In this document: positions 23,739-36,044 of the stretch, in pieces
Position numbering within the stretch: the first letter of the stretch is position 1
Layout of the letters: every line of letters begins with the position of its first letter
NCBI GenBank assembly: GCA_036435485.1
Contig: CM071597.1
Span: 52,435,881-52,499,880 of the forward strand
Direction of reading: 5' to 3'
Length of the DNA stretch: 64,000 bases
Source of the DNA: Saposhnikovia divaricata
Taxonomy: Eukaryota > Streptophyta > Magnoliopsida > Apiales > Apiaceae
Made by a program: the position numbers and the translations under genes
The notes under the pieces: generated by a model
Seen by the model: only the letters and a program-made list of their open reading frames with translations
The model's database searches: none
Told to the model about the DNA's origin: nothing

Positions 23739-24839
23739 TCATGTGGAAGCAAGACTGATGGTGAATGCCTCCCTATTCACCATGACACCGTAGTAATGCT
23801 TTAATCTTTGACCGTTCACCTTGAACGACTTATCTGGAGATTCACTGAAAATTTCCACTACACCATGAGGAAACACTGTCTTTACCTTGAAAGGACCGGA
23901 CCACCTTGATTTAAGCTTTCCCGGAAAGAGTTTGATCCGGGAATTGAAAAGAAGTACTAGTTGGCCTGGTTCAAAGGTTTTGGGCACCAATTTTCTGTCG
24001 TGCCACTTCTTCACTTTCTCCTTGTACATCTTCGAGTTCTCATTGGCTTGAGAACGGAATTCTTCCAATTCATTTAATTGCAACAACCGCTTCTCACCAG
24101 CTAACTTCATGTCAAAGTTCAGCTTCTGCAAGGCCCAGTATGCCTTATGCTCAAGCTCCGCTGGCAAATGACACGCTTTCCCATAGACCAACTGGAAGGG
24201 TGACATTCCCAATGGAGTTTTATATGCTGTCCTGTAGGCCCATACGGCTTCATCTAATTTCAATGACCAATCCTTCCTCGAAGGATTCACTACATTTTCC
24301 AAGATTCTTTTGATTTCCCGATTCGAAACCTCTGCTTGACCATTTGTCTGAGGATGATAGGCTGTTGCAACGTGGTGAGATACTCGATACTTGGCTAATA
24401 AAGCCGTGAACTGGCGATTGCAAAAATGAGTTCCTTCATCACTGATAATAGCACGAGGGGTTCCAAAACGAGTGAAGATCTGCTTGTGTAGAAAGTTGAG
24501 CACTACCTTAGCATCATTCGTCGGTAGAGCTTTCACCTCAACCCATTTGGATACATAATCCACTGCCAAAAGAATGTACTGGTTGTTGCATGAGGGAACA
24601 AAAGGTCTCATGAAGTCGATTCCCCAAACATCAAAGATCTCCACTTCAAGCATATTATTTAGAGGCATCTCGTTCCTCCTCGAGATATTACCAACTCTTT
24701 GGCATAGATCACATCTCATCACGAACTGATGAGCATCTTTGAATAGAGTTGGCCAGAAAAATCCAGCTTGAAGCACTCGAGCAGCGGTCTTCTCTCCACC
24801 ATAATGTCCACCATAGATAGTGTCATGACAATCTCGCAA
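23739..24839 (-). pseudogene. Athila integrase (C-terminal part of pol)
   Basis: The open frame encodes a zinc-binding remnant ending CDLCQRVG, then the catalytic core with [11 protein letters not shown] (first Asp), ISDEGTHF (second Asp) and [12 protein letters not shown] (Glu), followed by the GPF-type C-terminal part ([11 protein letters not shown]). It belongs to the pol polyprotein: the first residues here are mid-protein, not a real start, and a nonsense codon at about 24,906 separates it from RNase H. Within this segment no break is visible. Integrase would insert element cDNA into host DNA. Sequence style is typical of Athila. Confidence 0.85.
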
Positions 24840-24905
24840 AATCCCTTCCGTTTCACTATAAGGAATACAACGCCTGAGAAGCTTATCTAGTCCTTGCTTG
24901 AATAA

Positions 24906-25439
24906 TTAAGGCTCGTCCCAACGGTACCATTTGACATCATGCAGAAATTTCTTCTTCTGAGCATAAGAAAGCTCAGATGGAATGACATTGCTCACCAGAT
25001 AATTCATAAAGTCCGCAAACCAAGGTACTTCACCTTGCACAATAAACAACTGCTCGTCCGGAAAGTGTTCATTGATGAGAGTCTCATCCTTCTTAATTTC
25101 CTCTCCCCGCTCCAATCTTGAGAGATGGTCAGCCACTTGATTTTCAGTCCCCTTTCTGTCCTTTATTTCAAGCTCAAACTCCTGAAGCAAGAGTACCCAT
25201 CGAATCAATCGGGGTTTAGAATCCTTTTTGGAGAGTAAATATCTGATGGCTGCGTGGTCTGTGTAGACCGTGACCTTTGCACCAAGCAAGTAGGATCTGA
25301 ATTTTTCGAACCCGTAGACAACTGCCAAAAGTTCCTTTTCAGTAGTCGTATAATTCAGTTGTGCATCATTCAGGGTCTTACTAGCATAGTAAACCACATG
25401 AAATACATTCATCTTCCGTTGCCCGAGAACCACGCCCAC
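24906..25439 (-). pseudogene. Athila RNase H and linker
   Basis: Contains RNase H features: [45 protein letters not shown] and the VADHLSRL motif. It would remove RNA from the RNA/DNA hybrid during reverse transcription. At its 5' edge a 1-nt frameshift near 25,461 separates it from RT. At its 3' edge WYRWDEP is followed by a TAA, after which the same frame stays open into integrase, so this is a simple nonsense change. Confidence 0.85.
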
Positions 25440-26448
25440 GGCGAAATCACTTGCGTCACCATCATCTCGAATGGCTCATCCCAGTTAGGAGCTGTAATAA
25501 CTGGAGTAGTTGTCGACTTCTTTTTCAAGTGCTCAAATGCTCTCAAGCATTCATCAGTGAATTTAATAGGAGTATCCTTCTCTAATATATTGCAGAGCGG
25601 CTTTGTAATTTTAGATAAGTCCTTTATAAAACGCCTATAGAACCCGTCGTGTCCCAGGAAGCTGCGAACTCCCTTAACTGAGTTAGGAGGAGGGAGTTTC
25701 TCGATTGTCTCCAATTTGGCCTTGTCCACTTCTAAGCCCTTTTAGACACCTTGTGACCTAGAATGATGCCTTCTTGAACCATGAAATGGTATTTCTCCCA
25801 GTTGAGCACTAGATTTGTCTCGACACACCGTTTCAATACCAAACTCAGATTATACAAACATTCGTCATAAGAAGACCCAAACACTGAGAAATCGTCCATG
25901 AAGACTTCTACATTAATTCCAATCATATCTGAAAAGATAGCCATCATGCATCTTTGGAACGTGGCTGAAGCACCACAAAGACCAAAAGAAACCCGTCGAA
26001 AAGCAAAAGTGCCAAACGGGCAAGTGAAAGTGGTCTTTTCCTGATCTTCCGGAGCTATGGCAATCTGATTATAGCCAGAATACCCATCTAGCAAACAATA
26101 GTACTCGTGACCAGCAAGTCTGTCCAGCATCTGATCAATGAACGGTAGAGAGAAGTGATCCTTCCTAGTAGCCTTGTTCAGTTTCCTGTAGTCCATACAC
26201 ACTCTCCAACCTGTGACTGTCCGAGTTGGAATAAGTTCGTTCTTCTCATTGGCTACCACTGTCATACCCCCTTTCTTTGGTACACACTGAACGGGGCTCA
26301 CCCAAGAACTATCAGAGATGGGATAGATGATGCCTGCATCTAGCCATTTAAGAATCTCTTTCTTGACAACCTCTTTCATGATAGGATTTAGCCTCCTTTG
26401 ATGTTCCACAGAAGGTTTGCTCCCTTCCTCCATTGGAATCTTGTGCAT
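25409..26448 (-). pseudogene. Athila reverse transcriptase, frameshifted
   Basis: From 26,448 the frame shows the usual Ty3 RT blocks: VKKEILKWLDAGIIYPISDS, WRVCMDYRKLN, DGYSGYNQI, TFTCPFGTFAFRR and the catalytic FMDDFSVFG. At about 25,741 a 1-nt deletion shifts the frame, and the thumb/connection region continues in 25,729-25,409. A second 1-nt shift near 25,461 leads into RNase H. The block usually read GLCNAPATF is changed here to GLCGASATF. The 5' edge abuts the inserted Tekay LTR at 26,449 exactly. The enzyme copied element RNA to DNA in the past; this copy is dead. Confidence 0.88.
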
Positions 26449-28702
26449 TGTAACACCCCCAGATCCGGGGTCAGGGATCTGGTGGTTACGGTCTTACATC
26501 CATTCATAATACTTGACTTGAGTCCACAATAAATAAATCACATGTTGTGACCCCACAATAATTTCCACTCACACACACAACAGTTATAGTCCCAGAGATG
26601 AAATTGAAATAAGTCTTACATTAAAGGGTTACGAATAAAAGTTATTACAATCCCAAAAGGACAACATCATAAGTTTAAAAGTTTTGCCGTTAATTACATT
26701 AATTATACATATAGTTAAACAGGAAACAAAAGCTGTCCAACTATGCTACCTTAGCAATGGCGGCTAGCATCTCAGCGGGGAGTCCGATGGGTCGGGTAAC
26801 CTGCTTGCGCCGAGTGCGCCTGACGCGAGCCATCTGTCCTAGCTGTTGTTGTGACATAATATGAACAAGGCAAGGGTGAGCGAAAGCCCACCAACAATAA
26901 TATAACTGAACAGTGATACATATATACAGCAGTTCAAAATATCCTTTGAAATCATATGCCATGCATTAATGAAGTTATTGCCAGTATAATATAAAGGATG
27001 AAGTTACTAGGTAACTCAAAGTATGTGTTTGTAGAAATATCTGCTACATCAAAAGTAAGCGAGATATTCTCATTGTTATTAAAAAGAGGAACTTGCATGA
27101 AAAGATTATAATTCCAGTTATGAACACTTTTCCAGCTCCGCCAACAGTAATCATGTTGCAGGAAATAAATAAGTTTGGATGATGAACCAATGATGGAGTA
27201 TTCACCGCGCCCGCTGTTCCAATCTTGATGATCAGTCGAGATCGTACAGCTCAATTTAGATTTACTACCGGTAGAAGGAAGAACTGACGGCTTTACTTGT
27301 ATACCGCCTTACTAGCTCTCCCCGGCCAACGGTTGGGCCAAAGGGGATGGACCGGCGCTACTCGACCTCTTACACGACTCCTAGTTCAAATAGAATTCAT
27401 GATTCTGAATGTAACGTTCGTCCCCCTTTCCCCAAGTATAATACTTGTTGATAAGACTCTACAAAGTAGTCGTATCTAGTTGGAAAGGAAAATTCACCAA
27501 TAACTTCCAAGCTATTGCTTGGTAACGAATATCAACTTGTTCCAACAGTCTTACCCCTCGAAAGATGAGAAGGTAAACAACGACTTAATAAGTCAATAGC
27601 ACCCGAGTTGCGAGTGAAGAGAATACTTTATGACCGGGAAGTCGACAAGATAAATAACATTTTCCAAGTAAGGTTCCCTTATTATTAGAGAGGTAGACTC
27701 AAAGAAGAATGATGTCTGAGAACCTTTCTTGATATAAGATTAATAATAATATGACTCCGAGATATTTTCTGTAATAATCGAAGAAGATAAACCTTATTGA
27801 GGTTATTCTAAGCATGGAATAAATATTCAGAGAATATTTATTAAATTAAAAATATTTACAGAATATTTAGGAATATGAAAGAATATCTTTAATCAGAGTA
27901 TTTTTCAAAATAATCCCTGAAGAAATATCAGGAGAATATTTATTGAATAAATAAATATTTAAATGAATATTCAAAATAATATTCATTAATTACTAGGACC
28001 TGAAAGGAATATTTAAGACAATATTCATAATTAATTAGGAATTTAAATGAATATTCAAAAAGTAATATTCATTTAATGAATAATATTCTAAATGAATATC
28101 AAGTAATATTCATTTAGTAATCCAAGCCCTAAAGGAATATTCGAGATAATATTCGATAAATAAATCAGGCTTCAGATGAATATTTAAAATAATATTCATC
28201 AAGTAATTAATATCTTAAATGAATTTTCAAAAGTAATATTTATTTAATAAAATAATATTCCAAATGAATATCCAAATAATATTCATTTAGTAGTCTCATC
28301 TTTAGAAGAATATTCGAAATAATAATCGATAATCAATTCGACTCTGAATGAATATTGAAAAATATTATTCGTCGAATGGTTACGTTCAAATAATTATTTG
28401 AAGTAAGGATCGTTAAATAAATAATCTCGAACGAATATTCAAATAATATTCGTCGCCCAAATAATAGAAAATATTTACTTAAATATTTTCCTCCGAGGTA
28501 ATCTCGATATATCAAGAAATATTGACTCCCGGTCAATATTTGATGAATAAGATGGATACGCCCTTTTATGAGGGCCTTACAATAATTGGCTTATGATTGA
28601 TACGTTAGCTATCTAATTTATAAGCCAAAAAACAACCAGGGAACAAGCATAACGATATCACTTGAAAGTAGGCATGCATGCTATGGCATATGTATAACAG
28701 AA

Positions 28703-28746
<44 letters not shown>

Positions 28747-31006
28747 CACAACAACAGCCTAAAAGAAGGGAATTGAAACTTGCCTGGTAGTCGAGTACGG
28801 TAACGGGTAGTGGTAGCGGGTCCCGGTTCAGCTTGGTGATCTATAAATAGCCAAGGCATTCGGGATTAATCACTTAAGATCTTAAAAGTTAAGTTATACT
28901 TGAATCGAAACACGTTCTCGAGTTATCTCGTTATACCCCTTTTAGTGGATTCATTTTATCATTGATCCGACCCGACATTCGTTCGTTAATACGACATGTC
29001 ACTGCACTTATACTTGGGACATACTTAAGTCATACAAGTTCTAAGGTCGATCGTTACGAACCAATATTATGCTCCGAGTTTTATCGCCCGTTTTCTAAGT
29101 GTTTTACCGAAGTTATAAAAGAGTCGTCTTTTAGGGGTTCGTTCGCGTTTAACCTCGACTCGAACATTTTTAATAAATCGAAAAATGATCCTTTTTACAT
29201 ACGGTTTTCTTTCACACCTTCCTTTTTACCTCTAGTATTTATTTACCAAGATTCGCCATGACGTTACATAGTTTACGAGGGTTCAATTTCAGTTACGAAC
29301 TTTCGTTTACGGATTCGAACTACTTTTAGTAAATTGGTCATAAATCCTAAACCGTAAGTCTGTTTCACGTGATCTTTATATCAAAAAGAAGCTTAGAACA
29401 TTACCTATCCTATCATGGCAGATAAAGTTTCTGGACAGTAGGTTTTTGACATGGAAAATGGCATACAAAACATGGTATTGTAAAATCGGACATTATAACG
29501 GCTGTAAATCGAATATCTACCAATTTCGAATCTTCCCATAAACATGGTATCCATTCCAAACAACATATACATGATTTATATACATGAACTGAGGCCAAGC
29601 AATGCCTTTCCGTTCATTTAACTATTTTTATCAGGTATCCAAGATCCATACATAATCATGCTTATAATCTTAACATAACCATAACTAAGCTATATCTATC
29701 ATAAACATACTTAAATCTAAAACAAGGTTTAGGGTTTCAAGAGCTTTATACCTTCCTTAGATAGTGATATAGACTTACTAAGCCTTTTATGGTCCTTAGG
29801 AGTGATTAAGCTTGCTAGATCAACCATGAAAAATCAAGAAAACAAAGTTAGTACATGATGAACACTATTCATGCTCCTCTTTCTTGATTTTTTTGAAAAT
29901 GGAAAAGGATGAGTTTGAAGATAAGATTTTGAGGAGATAAGTTTTATGAAATGTAAGACTCACCTTAATTATTACAAGATCAAACAATGGTGGGAAGTTG
30001 GATTTTTGTTTTTGAATTAGAGCATAGGCCGAATGGTTTGTTCATGGGGGGGGGAGAGAGTTTGCTTGGTTTCTTTGTATTGGTTGCTTGTAATAATGCT
30101 TAAAGTGATTTTGTGAGATAATATCTCATCCAAGTGGTGTTAGTGGAGTGTGATGCAATGGATGAGGTAATTAGCATGGACAAGTGTTGTGTTTTGCATG
30201 GTTGAAGCTTAACCAAGGGTTTTTGATTTCTAAGTACTAGTTATGTTCCAATTAATCTAGTTACTCTTGCCCACTTGGTTACTAGATATTTATTCTAGTA
30301 GCTTGCACAAGACTCTTGCTTCCTCTGCTTGTTTCTGTGTCCGGTCATTGCCCGTTTCGATCGATCGTTCGTAGGAATATTTCACGGATTTCTAATTAGG
30401 GTTTACCGGGAATCCTTTTTAATATTAATACTATCATTCTCCATCTTTCATTCTAACTTTCCAATTTATATTCCTTAAATCCATTCGTTAAATACTTAAG
30501 GGAACTCTCGGAGAAAATAAAAGTGCGGTTTTTCAGAATCCGACAGCTTTTACATACACTTATTTTCCCCCTGGATCACTAATACGAACTCGGAAATCCG
30601 TTCCGAATACTTCTATATAGTGTCGTCTCATATTATTCTATACTCCCACCAAAACACTATTCATTCTTTATTCTTTACTTATTCTCTTAGGGTTGTACAA
30701 TTGTCCGTATTCTCTTTCGATAGTTCCTTAACCTTTTTACGGAACTACTGGATTAGTCGTTATCGATCTGGATGACATGAGAATATTCTCCTGCTTGAAA
30801 TTGCCATATCTTATTCCCTTAGAAGATAGATTATTCTTACCTATGTTGTCACCCTTTAGCATTCTTCAAGACATAGAAATAATAAAGTCGAATTCCATTC
30901 ATTCTTTCCAAATATCAATTATTACATTGTAGCCATAACCACTATTCATTCTTACATCATTAAATACATAAAAGTTTTAATTCCACCCAAAATCTGGGTT
31001 CTTACA
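26449..31006 (-). repeat. Tekay 3' LTR, 4.56 kb
   Basis: In minus sense it starts TGTAAGAACCCAGATT and ends GGGGGTGTTACA. The solo LTR at 45,369-49,944 is a close copy in the opposite direction. It includes a (AT)n run (about 28,705-28,741) and an ~750-bp field of palindromic GAATATT/AATATTC words (about 27,800-28,550). Short frames within it have no domain. Confidence 0.92.
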
Positions 31007-31020
31007 GTCTCCCCTCCTTA
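31007..31020 (-). other. Tekay polypurine tract
   Basis: Minus-strand TTAAGGAGGGGAGAC (one base longer than this interval at the LTR side) lies directly before the 3' LTR start and fixes element orientation. Confidence 0.85.
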
Positions 31021-31039
31021 AAAGGATTCCGTCCCGGAA

Positions 31040-32040
31040 TCAGTTTGAAAACAAGTGGGGGTACTTCTCTTGCATTGCGCTTTCAAGTTCCCAGGTGGAT
31101 TCTTCTATATTGTGGTTCTGCCACAAAACTCTGACTAGCTGAATGACCTTGTTTCGGAGCACTTGTTCTTTCCGGTCTATGATTTCCACAGGTTGCTCCA
31201 CATAGGTCAAGTCTGGTTGCATGTCCACTTGCTCATACTCCACAATATGGTTGGCATCCGGATTACACTTCCTCAGCATCGAAACATGGAACACATTGTG
31301 CACCTGCTGTAGATTCGGGGGCAATGCGAGCTCATAAGCTAGTTCTTCAATCCGTCTCAAGATCTCAAATGGTCCAATGTATCTGGGACTCAGCTTTCCT
31401 TTCTTCCCAAATCTCATTAAACCTTTCCAAGGTGACACTTTCAAGAACACTAGGTCCCCTACTTCGTATTCCTTGCCTTTCCGAGCTAAGTCGGCATATT
31501 TCTTTTGTCGATCCTGGGCTGCTACCAACCGTCCTCTGATTAGATCTACTGCATCTTTAGTTCGTTGGACCACTTCGGGCCCGAGCATCTTTCGCTCTCC
31601 AACTTCATCCCAATACAAGGGAGATCGACATTTTCTTCCATAAAGGGCCTCATAAGGTGGCATCCCAATGCTTGAATGATAACTGTTATTGTAGGAGAAC
31701 TCAATCAATGGCAAGTGATCATCCCAATTTCCTTTGAAGTCTATCGCGCAGACTCTCAACATATCCTCTAGCGTTTGGATGGTCCTCTCACGTTGCCCAT
31801 CTGTCTGGGGGTGGTAGGCTGTGCTCATGTTCAGCCGGGTCCCTACACATTCTTGAAAACTTCTCCAAAACCTGGAGTTAAATCTAGGATCTCGATCGGA
31901 TACTATTGCGACTGGGACTCCATGTCGCGCCACTATCTCTTTTAAGTAGATGTCCACTAGTCTGTCGACCGTGTACCTTTCGTTGATCGGGAGAAAGTGA
32001 GCTGACTTCGTCAGTCGATCTACAATTACCCATATGGCGT
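31040..32040 (-). pseudogene. Tekay integrase C-terminal two-thirds with chromodomain
   Basis: The frame enters at about 32,040 with WVIVDRLTKSAHFLPI, so the zinc domain and first catalytic Asp are gone. The second Asp (IVSDRDPRF) and Glu region (DGQRERTIQTLEDML) are present, followed by the GPF/Y-type module (SPRYIGPFEIL) and a C-terminal chromodomain with WQNHNIEESTWELE, ending at YPHLFSN. Chromodomains of this class steer integration toward heterochromatin. The listed open frame starts at a GTG at 31,957, which is mid-protein. No stops are seen in the surviving part. Confidence 0.88.
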
Positions 32041-32046
32041 CATGAT

Positions 32047-33834
32047 TAGCTTTGGAGGTAGTTTTTGTTGCAAGATTGCACTACATTCCTCCGTCAATGC
32101 AACCGTTTCATAATCAGCAAGCTTTAACTTCTTCGAGAGAATTCCCTTCATAAACTTGGCATAACTAGGCATTTGTTCTAAAGCTTCAGCAAATGGGATG
32201 TTAATATGCAACTTTCTAAAGACTTCCAGAAATTTGCCAAATTGCTGATCCAGTTTCTATTTCTTCAACCTTTGAGGAAAAGGTGGAGGTGGATACACTA
32301 GAGGATCAGTCACTAAAGGAATTGACTGCTTGGCTGGTTGAGTGATTGGCTGTTTTTCCTTTTCTGCAACTTCCTCTTGCTCAGCCTGTTTTGAGATTTG
32401 TTCAATATCTGTGCCCCCAATGACTTTTCCAGACCGCAGAGTAATAGCTTGTACTTGTTCCTTGCCTTCCTTCTTTCCTGGATTAGGTTCTGTGTTGCTC
32501 GGTAGAGTCCCTTGAGGCCAATGGAGTAAAGCAGTTGCGAGTTGACCAATCTGATTTTCCAGAGTCTTGAGGGATGATGCATGACTCTGGAGTGATACCG
32601 CTTGACTCTTGACCATTGACCTCAATTCTTCTAATTCTGATTTTTCGCTAGACTGTTGTTGAAATCCAGGAGGCTGATATTGCTGCCTCGGAGCATACTG
32701 CTGCTGCATTCCCGAAGGGTTGAACTGTCTACCCCCAAACTGCTGATTAGGAGGAGGATAAGATGATTGCTGCATGTTGTTCTGACTGTTACCCCAGCTA
32801 AAGTTAGGGTGATTCCTGTTGTTGGGATGATATGTGTTAGGCACTGGCTGTTGTGGCTTTTGGAAGTTGCTCACGAACTGAGCTGATTCATTAGAGATGG
32901 CACATTGACGAGTGTCATGTCCACCTGCACATAACTCACAGACGCTAGCAACCTGTTGCACCCCAAGATTAGCCAAAGAGTCTACCTTCATGTTTAGAGC
33001 CTCTAACTGAGCTGTTAGAGCTGTGGTTGCATCCACCTCAAGAACCCCTGCTACCTTGTGTTGTTGAAGTCTCTGTGAAGGGTACTGGTACTCGTTCGAT
33101 GCCATCATCTCGATAAGATCATAGGCTTCTTCATAGCTCTTATCCCATAGAGCACCTCCAGAAACTGCATCTACCATAGTCCTAGACTGACCTCCCAGTC
33201 CATTATAGAAGCTATTTATGACCATCCATTTTGGCATTCCGTGATGGGGGCATTTTCTGAGCATCTCCTTGTAACGCTCCCAAGATTCACACAATGACTC
33301 ACCCTGTGCTTGAGCAAACTGAGCAATAGCATTCCTCATGGCAGCTGTTTTCGCCATAGGAAAGAATTTCGAGAGAAATTTTTGTGCAAGCTCATCCCAA
33401 GTAGTGATAGATCCATCCGGCAAAGAATGTAACCAGCCTTTAGCTTTGTCCCTTAAAGAAAAAGGGAAGAGTCTCAGCTTCACAGCATCATCAGAAACAC
33501 CATTGAACTTGAAGGTGTCACAGATTTCGATGAAATTCCTAATATGCATATTAGGGTCCTCTGTTACACCACCCCCAAACTGCACTATGTTCTGCACCAT
33601 TTGGATAGTTCCAGGCTTAATCTCGAAAGTATTCGCTGCGATAGCTGGCCTGATGATACTAGACTGTATATCATTGATCTTTGGCCTAGAATATTCCATG
33701 AGTGCCTTTGGTTGTACCGGTGGATTAGCATTAGCCTCGTCCATCCCGAAAAGAGTAACTTCTTCCGGTAGTAGGATTACCTCGCTTAGTCTTTCTAACT
33801 CCGCTTGAGCTCTAGCTTTAGATCGTGTTAGCAT
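32047..33834 (-). pseudogene. Athila gag and start of protease region
   Basis: The ATG at 33,834 (MLTRSKARAQAEL) opens a 525-codon gag frame. The capsid-like domain includes FNGVSDDAVKLRLFPFSLRD and WERYKEMLRKCPHHGMP, both typical of Athila. A Gln/Pro-rich linker and a Cys/His remnant (CELCAGGHDTRQC) follow, so the zinc knuckle is present as C-X2-C-X4-H-X4-C. The frame is stopped by TAG at 32,257, but the same frame continues (FGKFLEVF, INIPFAEALEQMPSY, LTEECSAILQQKLPP) to the fusion with Tekay at about 32,046. The stop is therefore a nonsense change. The protease active site itself is deleted. Confidence 0.88.
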
Positions 33835-33960
33835 GCACGTTCAAGTACCTGAGTACAAAGAGCAGAAAGACACGAGGTAATAGGTAAACAAAAATAAATT
33901 CAAGTCAGTAATCTATAACGACCACTACTGACAAGCACATAAACTACAATTAACACCGAT

Positions 33961-33979
33961 GTCCCCGGCAGCGGTGTCA
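33961..33979 (-). other. Athila primer-binding site
   Basis: On the minus strand TGACACCGCTGCCGGGGAC lies six bases inside the 5' LTR. It resembles the tRNA-Asp-type primer-binding site usual for Athila elements. Confidence 0.75.
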
Positions 33980-33985
33980 AAAACT

Positions 33986-35446
33986 TGTTGACTCATAAAC
34001 ACGCAAGTATACACGATCACAAATAGCAAGTGATAAATAAGATTCGTTCCACAGAGATTAGGTGTAATGCCAATTTTAGTGCGTATGCAACAGTGTATGG
34101 TTACTTCTTAATGCTTGAACAATTATCAAACTGGGTTGTTTTATCTAGATTATACTACTAAAAACTTACTAAGATGATTTTACGTATATGAAAGGAACAC
34201 AGGGTTCTAATTTCATGAATTGTTTCATCTAGATTAACCGTCAAGATTCAATGCAATGCGGTTATTAAGAAAACTAGTAGGAATACTAAGGTAGTAAGAG
34301 CTATCTTTCAATAAACTCACACCAAACCATAAAAACATCCACAATTAAGATAGAAGTTTTACGGACATCAATTATATCCAAATCACTATATGTCTATGAG
34401 ATTGGGTGACACAATCGATTTAATCACAAGTTCCATTATTGACTACATAGGGGAGTAATGTTCTTTCGAATCTATACTACCAATATGCGGAGAAGCCGTC
34501 ATAAACCTATGCTAACATGGCAAGCCCTAATCTCTAAATCCACTTTCGCATTCATTAGAGATTGACAAAATAGAAGATAGCTACGCATCTATATTAATTA
34601 ACGTAACCATGCTAGGTAACCTTAGTATAAACCACAAGTATATATTATCAAGACTATCAACTACTAGAATCCACAAAACACTCCATTAGAACCCCATGAA
34701 AGTGTTTAGTTCATAATTGAGCTTAGCACCATCATGGGTTCAATTGATAACATAATTCTAAAACAAACAATTAATAATAGAAGAGAAAAATAAGGTTAGA
34801 AATAAATCCCTAAAGTAGAAGAGTACAAAAGATCCAAAGATTACTCCTTGCTTGTCACTAGCTTGGAGATCTCTCTTGAAATTGTTTCTAAGTTGTAGAA
34901 TGTTGATAGATGCTAAGAAGAAACTAAAACAACGATAGATGATGTGCTGTTTTTTTAGGTTTACAATGATATATAGATGCCCTAAAATTGTCTGCGCCCA
35001 ATTGCCTGCGCTGTTGCGCCTGTTGGTGCTCTAGCCCGCGCACTAGCGCTCCACAACGCGCAGCTACGCTTGGCTGTCCCTGGAAGCCTCTCCTTTCGAG
35101 CGCTGCTACACTGATGTGTGTGCTGTTGCTCTAAGTTGGCATGCTGAAGCGCCTCATCGAGGCACAGGACCGCGGTATTGCGCGCACACCGCGCAGGAGC
35201 GCCTCAACCTCCCTGGACTTGCTCACAAGCTTCTACTACTTGACATGCTGTCTTGCTCTGATTTTCTTCCACAAGCTTTAGATTAAATTCACACCACCAT
35301 AACGTCATTTTAACACCATAATGCCTTCAACAATACAACCTACACCAATTACACAAAAATGTATCAAATGCCAACGAAACTCGAGAACTTGCAAACGATT
35401 AAAGTTCAAACGGAAGGTAAATAGTGGATATAAAATCCACTTATCA
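33986..35446 (-). repeat. Athila 5' LTR
   Basis: Pairs with 18,960-20,506. It lacks about 85 bp present in the other copy (joint near 34,993) and shows only scattered single-base differences, so the insertion is fairly young. A TATATA lies near 34,970 on the minus strand. Confidence 0.92.
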
Positions 35447-35451
35447 CAACA

Positions 35452-36003
35452 CTCCATCGATTGTAGCAGACCTGCAAAGACTACGACAGAAGCTTGAGAG
35501 TTCACAAGACAAGGCTGGTCAATTCGAAGAGTATGATATATCCACATCTACTAGAATTGTATTAGCTAGAAATAGAAAGAATCTAGGTTGCTTTACATGT
35601 ATTGTTAACACTGTCTGTATAGAAATTTAGGAAAGTCACATGGGTGTGCAAATTGTAATGAGCTGCCACTTAAAAATGACAGCAGCTCCACAATCCATGC
35701 GATAGGGATAATAGAGTATCTCAGTCTATTTAGATACATGTCTCTAATTCTTTCTTGTAATGCTTCAACGAAACAATCTTGTATCTCTCAAGAAACCGAA
35801 GCTGGAGAAACACACCATTTCTCTAGGTTGTAGCAACACCTTCACAAGATAAATAAAACATTTATGTTGTGAGAAATCTTGATCCATTCACATTTGCATA
35901 TTACTACTGATAACTTATAATCTTTATTATCGTTGTTGTTTTAAAGATTGGAATTTATCAGTATTGCATTCAACCCCCCTTCTGCAATACTCCAGGACCA
36001 ACA
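35452..36003 (+). repeat. SIRE 5' LTR, second part
   Basis: Resumes the LTR after the Athila insertion and ends CCAACA at 36,003. Its last 396 bp (from about 35,608) match the 3' LTR remnant at 56,964-57,360 closely. Confidence 0.85.
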
Positions 36004-36005
36004 AC

Positions 36006-36017
36006 TAGTATCAGAGC
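36006..36017 (+). other. SIRE primer-binding site
   Basis: TAGTATCAGAGC, two bases after the LTR, matches the initiator tRNA-Met type TGGTATCAGAGC of copia elements with one mismatch. Confidence 0.8.
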
Positions 36018-36044
36018 AACAGATTGACATACAAATCTGAGATC

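Larger units (their letters stand above)
26449..32046 (-). mobile_element. 5'-truncated Tekay-type chromovirus (Ty3/gypsy) inside Athila
   Basis: Only the 3' portion survives: part of integrase with chromodomain (about 32,040-31,040), polypurine tract (31,020-31,007) and a full 3' LTR (31,006-26,449). The 5' LTR, gag, protease, RT and first part of integrase are missing. At about 32,046 integrase sequence is fused to Athila protease-region sequence, so one deletion seems to have removed the 5' part of Tekay together with neighbouring Athila protease sequence. With the far flank deleted, no target duplication can be checked. Confidence 0.85.
18960..35446 (-). mobile_element. Athila-type Ty3/gypsy retrotransposon, with nested Tekay
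   Basis: Bounded by LTRs of 1,547 bp (18,960-20,506) and 1,461 bp (33,986-35,446) with the 5-bp target duplication CAACA at 18,955-18,959 and 35,447-35,451. Read on the minus strand the order is 5' LTR, PBS, gag, (protease lost), RT, RNase H, integrase, post-pol ORF, polypurine tract, 3' LTR. The PBS resembles the tRNA-Asp type usual for Athila, and the integrase, RT and gag sequences are of Athila type. It landed in the 5' LTR of SIRE. A 5'-truncated Tekay element and a deletion remove the protease region. Confidence 0.92.

Noticed and set aside
26741..27254. Frames in the Tekay LTR that are also open in the solo LTR copy (49,142-49,652)
   Set aside because: They are shared because the LTRs are recent copies. 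Differences between copies change amino acids freely, and there is no known LTR-encoded protein of this kind.
28705..28741. (AT)n run as a functional site
   Set aside because: Ordinary dinucleotide repeat; the counterpart in the other LTR copy (47,646-47,690) differs in length, as microsatellites do.
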